Made by a program: the position numbers and the translations under genes. This document shows positions 59,033 to 64,000 of a DNA stretch of 64,000 nt, in pieces. Under the pieces are notes generated by a model, which saw only the letters and a list, made by a program, of their open reading frames with translations, was not told the origin of the DNA and searched no databases. Origin of the DNA: Suilimivivens sp964614185 (lineage in GTDB: Bacteria > Bacillota > Clostridia > Lachnospirales > Lachnospiraceae); assembly GCA_964614185.1 (NCBI GenBank), contig CAZTKJ010000011.1:1-64000 (forward strand), in the 5' to 3' direction. Every line of letters begins with the position of its first letter. Positions within the stretch are counted from its first letter, which is position 1.

Positions 59033-62000
59033 CCTCTGCTTTTCACCTGTGCAATATCAATCAAAGTGAACTTCTCATGCATTTGTTCCATACTGGTTAC
59101 CAACGCCCTTGCCGTATCCATGGCGGTAAGGCAGTTGATACCTGTCTCAATAGCCGTCCTTCTGATCAGGAAACCATCTCTTGACTTATCACGTCCCTGT
59201 GTAGGCGTATCAATTACCAGATCGATCTTATGTCCTAAAATAAGATCCATAACGGTAGGTGACTCCTGTGAAATCTTATTGACCTGTCTGGCATGAATGC
59301 CTGCTTCTTTTAAGGCATTGCAGGTGCTTCTGGTGGCATAGATCGTATATCCCAGTTTTTCAAAGCGTCTGCCGATTTCAATTGCTTCTCCCTTATCCGC
59401 ATCTTTTACGGTAATGATCATCCTCTTATATTTGGGCAGATCAATGCCTGCTCCTAAGAATGCCTTATAGAGCGCTTCATTAAAGGTTTTGGCTATTCCC
59501 AAACATTCACCGGTAGATTTCATTTCAGGCCCTAAGCTGATTTCCGCACCACGTATCTTCTCAAAGGAGAACACCGGCATCTTCACTGCAAAATAGTCGG
59601 CTTCCGGCTGCAGGCCCGGCTCATATCCAAGCTCTCTGATGGTCTTTCCGATAATCACTTCCGTCGCCAGATCTACAATGGGAATCCCTGTCACTTTACT
59701 GATATAAGGCACTGTACGTGAAGAGCGGGGATTAACTTCAATGACATAGACCTCTTCTCCGATAGCAATAAACTGAATATTGATCAACCCTTTGACATGA
59801 AGAGCTCTGGCCAGTCTTCTGGTATATTCTCCGATCTTTTCCTTTACCTGTGTGGTAATGGTAGGTGCTGGATATACGGAAATACTGTCTCCGGAATGGA
59901 CACCTGTTCTTTCAATGTGCTCCATAATACCGGGAATCAATATATCGGTACCGTCACAGACTGCATCTACTTCAATCTCCTTGCCCTGTAAATATTTATC
60001 TACCAGGATAGGATGATCCTGTGCGATCCTGTTAATGATATTCATGAATTCTTCAATTTCTTCATCGGAAATGGCAATCTGCATTCCCTGTCCGCCAAGC
60101 ACATAAGAAGGCCTTACCAATACGGGATAACCCAGACGATTTGCCACTTCCTTTGCTTCTTTGGCAGTATAGACAGTACCTCCTGCTGCCCTGGGTATTT
60201 TGGTCTGTTCCAGAATCTTATCAAAAAGTTCCCTGTCTTCTGCCGCATCTACATCCTCTGCCTTAGTTCCCAAAATCGGAACTCCCATCTGCATAAGACT
60301 TTCTGTGAGCTTAATTGCCGTCTGTCCGCCAAACTGTACCACCGCGCCATCGGGTTTTTCCAGATTGACGATACTTTCCACATCTTCCGGCGTCAAAGGT
60401 TCAAAATACAGCTTATCTGCAATATCAAAATCCGTACTTACGGTTTCCGGATTATTGTTAATGATAATGGTTTCATATCCTGCTTTGGAAAAAGCCCATG
60501 TGGCATGAACGGAACAATAGTCGAATTCAATTCCCTGCCCGATCCTGATGGGACCTGAACCCAGTACCAGCACCTTTTTCCTTGAATTGGTCTGAACCGC
60601 TTCATTTTCGCTTCCATAGACGGAATAATAATAAGGCGTACTGGCTTCAAATTCCGCTGCACAGGTATCTACCATTTTGTAAGCAGCTACAATACCATTC
60701 TCATAGCGCATTTTCTTGATTTCTTCTTCTGTCTTCCCTGTCAGTCTGCCGATCACATTATCCGGGAACTCAATCCTTTTTGCTTCCCTTAACAGCTCTA
60801 CTGTCAAAGGTCCTTTTTTCAGAGCCTGTTCCATTTCCACGATTATGGAAAGCTTGTCAATAAACCAATGGTCTATCATGGTAATCTCATGAATCGTATC
60901 ATAGTCCATTCCCTTACGGAGGGCTTCTGCAATCACAAAGATTCTCTGGTCATCCACTTTTTTCAGCCTGTCCTGTAATTCCTCCAGGGAAAGAGTACTG
61001 AAATCATAGCTTAAAAGACAATCCACATGCTGCTCTAAAGAACGGATCGCCTTCATCAGAGCGCCTTCAAAGTTATCGCAGATGCTCATTACCTCACCGG
61101 TAGCTTTCATTTGGGTCGTCAAAGTTCTCTTGGCAGTAATGAACTTATCAAAAGGAAGCCTAGGCAGCTTTACAACACAGTAATCCAATGTGGGTTCAAA
61201 GCTTGCATAGGTCTTGCCTGTAATTGCATTTTTAATTTCATCCAGTGTATAGCCTAAGGCAATCTTGGCCGCTACTTTTGCAATTGGGTACCCTGTTGCC
61301 TTACTTGCCAAAGCAGAAGAACGGCTGACACGGGGATTTACCTCTATTACACAATATTCAAAACTGGTGGGATGCAGTGCAAACTGAACGTTACATCCGC
61401 CTGTAATCTGCAGTTCATCAATGATATTAAGGGCTGACGTACGCAGCATCTGGTATTCTTTGTCAGAAAGTGTCTGGGAAGGCGCCACTACGATACTGTC
61501 GCCGGTATGTACGCCTACCGGATCAATGTTCTCCATGTTGCAGACCGTAATACAGTTGCCCGCACTGTCACGCATCACTTCATATTCGATTTCTTTCCAG
61601 CCTGCAATGCAGCGTTCCACCAAAACCTGTCCCACTCTTGAAAGACGAAGACCATTTTCCAGAATCGTCTCTAATTCCGCCTGATTGTGGGCAATACCGC
61701 CGCCGCTTCCTCCCAGCGTATATGCAGGACGGAGCACTACCGGATAGCCAATGGTGTTGGTAAAGGCCACACCTTCCTCAATGCTTTCCACTACTTTAGA
61801 GGCAGCACAGGGCTCCCCAATTTTTTCCATGGTATCTTTAAATTCCTGACGATCCTCAGCCTTTTTAATGGTGGCGGCTGTAGTTCCTAACAGCTTTACA
61901 TTATGGGACGCAAGAAAACCGCTTTCCTCAAGCTCCATGCCAAGATTCAGACCAGCCTGTCCTCCCAAGGTAGGAAGAATACTGTCAGGTTTTTCCTTTT

Positions 62001-62235
62001 CAATGATCTGTTCTAATACCTTGGCCGTAAGGGGCTCTATATAAACCTTATCTGCAATATTTTTATCCGTCATGATGGTTGCGGGATTGGAATTTACAAG
62101 AACAACTTCCACTCCTTCTTCCTTAAGGGACCGGCAGGCCTGGGTTCCTGCATAGTCAAATTCCGCTGCCTGTCCGATTACGATAGGGCCTGAGCCGATT
62201 ACCATTACTCTCTTTACATTAGGATTCTTAGGCAT
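59011..62235 (-). CDS. carB: Carbamoyl-phosphate synthase, large subunit
   Basis: 1074 residues, full length. Two homologous ATP-grasp halves (MVIGSGPIVIGQAAEFDYAGTQACR at the start; VLGSGPIRIGQGIEFDYCSVHA in the second half) and a C-terminal MGS-like regulatory domain (DLVIDTPTQG). It makes carbamoyl phosphate from bicarbonate, ATP and ammonia delivered by CarA, for pyrimidine and arginine synthesis. Overlaps carA by 8 bases. Confidence 0.97.
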   Translation of the reverse strand: MPKNPNVKRVMVIGSGPIVIGQAAEFDYAGTQACRSLKEEGVEVVLVNSNPATIMTDKNIADKVYIEPLTAKVLEQIIEKEKPDSILPTLGGQAGLNLGMELEESGFLASHNVKLLGTTAATIKKAEDRQEFKDTMEKIGEPCAASKVVESIEEGVAFTNTIGYPVVLRPAYTLGGSGGGIAHNQAELETILENGLRLSRVGQVLVERCIAGWKEIEYEVMRDSAGNCITVCNMENIDPVGVHTGDSIVVAPSQTLSDKEYQMLRTSALNIIDELQITGGCNVQFALHPTSFEYCVIEVNPRVSRSSALASKATGYPIAKVAAKIALGYTLDEIKNAITGKTYASFEPTLDYCVVKLPRLPFDKFITAKRTLTTQMKATGEVMSICDNFEGALMKAIRSLEQHVDCLLSYDFSTLSLEELQDRLKKVDDQRIFVIAEALRKGMDYDTIHEITMIDHWFIDKLSIIVEMEQALKKGPLTVELLREAKRIEFPDNVIGRLTGKTEEEIKKMRYENGIVAAYKMVDTCAAEFEASTPYYYSVYGSENEAVQTNSRKKVLVLGSGPIRIGQGIEFDYCSVHATWAFSKAGYETIIINNNPETVSTDFDIADKLYFEPLTPEDVESIVNLEKPDGAVVQFGGQTAIKLTESLMQMGVPILGTKAEDVDAAEDRELFDKILEQTKIPRAAGGTVYTAKEAKEVANRLGYPVLVRPSYVLGGQGMQIAISDEEIEEFMNIINRIAQDHPILVDKYLQGKEIEVDAVCDGTDILIPGIMEHIERTGVHSGDSISVYPAPTITTQVKEKIGEYTRRLARALHVKGLINIQFIAIGEEVYVIEVNPRSSRTVPYISKVTGIPIVDLATEVIIGKTIRELGYEPGLQPEADYFAVKMPVFSFEKIRGAEISLGPEMKSTGECLGIAKTFNEALYKAFLGAGIDLPKYKRMIITVKDADKGEAIEIGRRFEKLGYTIYATRSTCNALKEAGIHARQVNKISQESPTVMDLILGHKIDLVIDTPTQGRDKSRDGFLIRRTAIETGINCLTAMDTARALVTSMEQMHEKFTLIDIAQVKSRGLKEDSH

Positions 62236-63421
62236 CTTTTCCCACCTCCATCATTTTAATGAATCTGTCAAACAGATAGCTGGAATCCTGGGGACCCGGA
62301 CATGCTTCTGGATGATACTGCACAGTAAATATATTCTTCCCTGTATATTTCAGACCTTCGTTTGTTCCATCATTGACATTAACAAAGGCCGGCACTGCCA
62401 CTTTGGGATCCAGCTTATCCATATCCACGACATAACCGTGATTTTGGGAAGAAATATAGACTCTTCCCGTTTCCAGATCCTTCACCGGATGATTTCCGCC
62501 CCGATGGCCGTATTTCATTTTGAAAGTATCCGCCCCTGTGGCAAGAGCCATCAGCTGATGTCCCAGGCAAATGGCAAAAATAGGAATATCTGTATCGTAC
62601 AACTTCTTGATCTCAGCAATAATGCTTTGACACTCCTTAGGGTCGCCGGGGCCGTTACTGAGCATAATGCCGTCCGGCGCAGCTGCTATGATCTCTTCTG
62701 CCAAAGCAGTTGCCGGATAAACCGTTACCTCGCATCCCCGCTGGGCAAGTGAATGAGCAATATTATCCTTTGCACCCAGATCAAGAAGTGCTACTTTCTT
62801 TCCCAGGCCGTTTAATTCTCTGGTAATGCTGGGACGTTTTTCCTTCCTGCCTGCTGCATAATCCTCCGGACAGAACCTTGCGCTTCCCGAAAAAGAACCG
62901 TTCTCTGCAAGGTCCGTGGCGCCTTTTATTACGTATTTTTCTTTACAGGTAACTTTTTCTACTACTTTTCCTGTGGTATATTCTTTTAACTTAGGGAGAA
63001 CTTCGCTTAAGTCATATGCTTCATTGGTAGTGATCATGCCGTTCATGGTACCTTTTTCACGAAGGATTTTCGTAAGCGCTCTGGTATCAATTCCCGCAAT
63101 GCCCGGAATGTTCTGCCGCTCCAGGAACTCCTGTATGGTAATATCCTTACGGAAGTTACTTGCCACCCGGGATAATTCCCTGACAATAAATCCATCCGGC
63201 CAGGCCTGCCTTGATTCCATATCCTCCAGGCATATTCCATAATTACCGATCAGCGGATAGGTCATGCACACTGCCTGTCCAGCATAGGATGGATCTGTAA
63301 GTACTTCCAGATACCCTGCCATGGAAGTATTAAATACAATTTCACTGATGATCTCCTTCTTGGCGCCAATATGAATTCCTTCAAAAACAGTGCCGTCTTC
63401 CAGAATTAGAAATGCTTTCAT
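62228..63421 (-). CDS. carA: Carbamoyl-phosphate synthase, small (glutaminase) subunit
   Basis: 397 residues. N-terminal CarA domain (FLILEDGTVFEGIHIGA, YPLIGNYGI, GIAGIDTRALTKILREKG) and C-terminal class I glutaminase with Cys in FAICLGHQLMAL and His-Glu in QYHPEACPGPQDS. It releases ammonia for CarB. No PyrR attenuator is visible in the 43 bases before it, so it may be read from the purL transcript. Confidence 0.97.
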   Translation of the reverse strand: MKAFLILEDGTVFEGIHIGAKKEIISEIVFNTSMAGYLEVLTDPSYAGQAVCMTYPLIGNYGICLEDMESRQAWPDGFIVRELSRVASNFRKDITIQEFLERQNIPGIAGIDTRALTKILREKGTMNGMITTNEAYDLSEVLPKLKEYTTGKVVEKVTCKEKYVIKGATDLAENGSFSGSARFCPEDYAAGRKEKRPSITRELNGLGKKVALLDLGAKDNIAHSLAQRGCEVTVYPATALAEEIIAAAPDGIMLSNGPGDPKECQSIIAEIKKLYDTDIPIFAICLGHQLMALATGADTFKMKYGHRGGNHPVKDLETGRVYISSQNHGYVVDMDKLDPKVAVPAFVNVNDGTNEGLKYTGKNIFTVQYHPEACPGPQDSSYLFDRFIKMMEVGKDA

Positions 63422-63464
63422 GTAGTACCATTCTCCCTTTCTTTCATTCTTTCGCGCTATCGAT

Positions 63465-64000
63465 TTACTTGAAATATGCTATACCGGATTCAAATATCTT
63501 TAAATCCTGTTCTCCATAAATATTAATGGCAACTCCGCTGCCGCGGCGCTCTGCATGAGCCATTTTACCATAGCATCTGCCGTCAAGGGAAGTAATTCCC
63601 TCAATTGCCTCATAGGAACCGTTAATGTTCCATTCCTCATCCATAGATATATTTCCCGCAGGATCACAATATCTGGTAGCTACCTGCCCATTTGCAAACA
63701 GCTTATCAATCCATTCTCTGGAAGCCACAAAGCGTCCCTCTCCATGAGAAGCAGGCGTAACATAAACTCCTCCGTTTTCTGCTCCCTGCAGCCAGGGAGA
63801 TTTATTGGATACTACCTTCGTATATACCATCTTGGAAATATGACGGTTAATGGTATTGAAAGTAAGGGTAGGAGAATCTTCCTGCTGCCCTGCGATTTCA
63901 CCACCGGGTACTAATCCCAGTTTGACCAAAGCCTGGAATCCGTTACAGATACCGAGAGCCAGGCCGTCTCTTTCCTGCAGCAGTTTCATGACAGCTTCCT
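63465..64000 (-). CDS. purL: FGAM synthase PurL, C-terminal glutaminase part (5' end outside window)
   Basis: 178 residues of an open frame that continues past the right edge (codons for EAV precede the first visible Met, which is internal). It is the class I amidotransferase end of large-type phosphoribosylformylglycinamidine synthase: Cys in LGICNGFQALVKLG, His-Glu in ASHGEGRFVA and YGKMAHAERR near the end. It makes formylglycinamidine ribonucleotide in purine synthesis. It lies 43 bases before carA on the same strand. Confidence 0.92.
   Translation of the reverse strand, partial: EAVMKLLQERDGLALGICNGFQALVKLGLVPGGEIAGQQEDSPTLTFNTINRHISKMVYTKVVSNKSPWLQGAENGGVYVTPASHGEGRFVASREWIDKLFANGQVATRYCDPAGNISMDEEWNINGSYEAIEGITSLDGRCYGKMAHAERRGSGVAINIYGEQDLKIFESGIAYFK

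Overview
The window looks like chromosome from an anaerobic, low-GC Firmicute of the Clostridia, most like a Lachnospiraceae gut bacterium (Blautia/Ruminococcus type). The grounds are AGGAGG ribosome sites, TTGACA/TATAAT promoters, a fused carboxyltransferase AccDA, FabK rather than FabI, a minimal SufC-SufB pair, ferrous-iron (Feo) uptake, a mannose-family PTS and plant-glycan hydrolases (GH78, GH105, GH2). The genus is an inference from gene content and style; no rRNA or other marker is present. No tRNA, rRNA, insertion sequence, prophage or CRISPR array was seen.

Layout. 1-5 kb: a PIN toxin-like gene with a partner cut by the window edge, an SCP2-type protein, an atypical GH78 enzyme, and a MerR regulator with a membrane tail. 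4.8-13.9 kb: a ten-gene fatty-acid synthesis operon on the minus strand (acpP-fabK-fabD-fabG-fabF-fabZ-accDA-fabX-like-fabH-fabT) behind a strong promoter and a 51-bp palindrome that looks like a triple FabT operator. 14-19.8 kb: a self-contained mannose-family PTS operon (IIA, IIB, IIC, IID, small membrane protein, HAD phosphatase, its own HPr and enzyme I). 20-26.4 kb: a membrane lipase-like protein, then a four-gene sensory operon in which a two-component system is flanked by two membrane-anchored sugar-binding proteins, then YjbR. 26.4-37.2 kb: a MATE exporter and a chemoreceptor-like protein, a lysine/glutamate-rich protein, a TrpXYZ-like ABC importer, and a PAS-GGDEF / GH105 / transglutaminase row.

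37.3-47.5 kb: a minimal Fe-S scaffold pair (SmsC/SmsB type), a membrane-embedded LuxR regulator with a MotA/TolQ-like partner behind phased repeats, a Cd/Zn efflux operon ending in fruK, and a Cu operon (CsoR, CopA with a fused CopZ domain). 47.5-52.9 kb: the feo iron-uptake operon (two FeoA, FeoB, Cys-rich FeoB partner), divergent from a diguanylate cyclase gene that is co-transcribed with a short DtxR-family repressor. 52.9-59 kb: two further cyclic-di-GMP enzymes around a beta-mannosidase. 59-64 kb: carAB and the 3' end of purL.

The most interesting candidates are the FabX-like Fe-S/flavin oxidoreductase inside the fab operon (a possible anaerobic unsaturated-fatty-acid enzyme), the triple FabT palindrome, the PTS operon whose HPr has Arg at position 46, the CopA-CopZ fusion that keeps a complete internal ribosome site, and the 22-bp phased repeats before the membrane LuxR pair. 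All functional assignments rest on motif reading, not on database searches.
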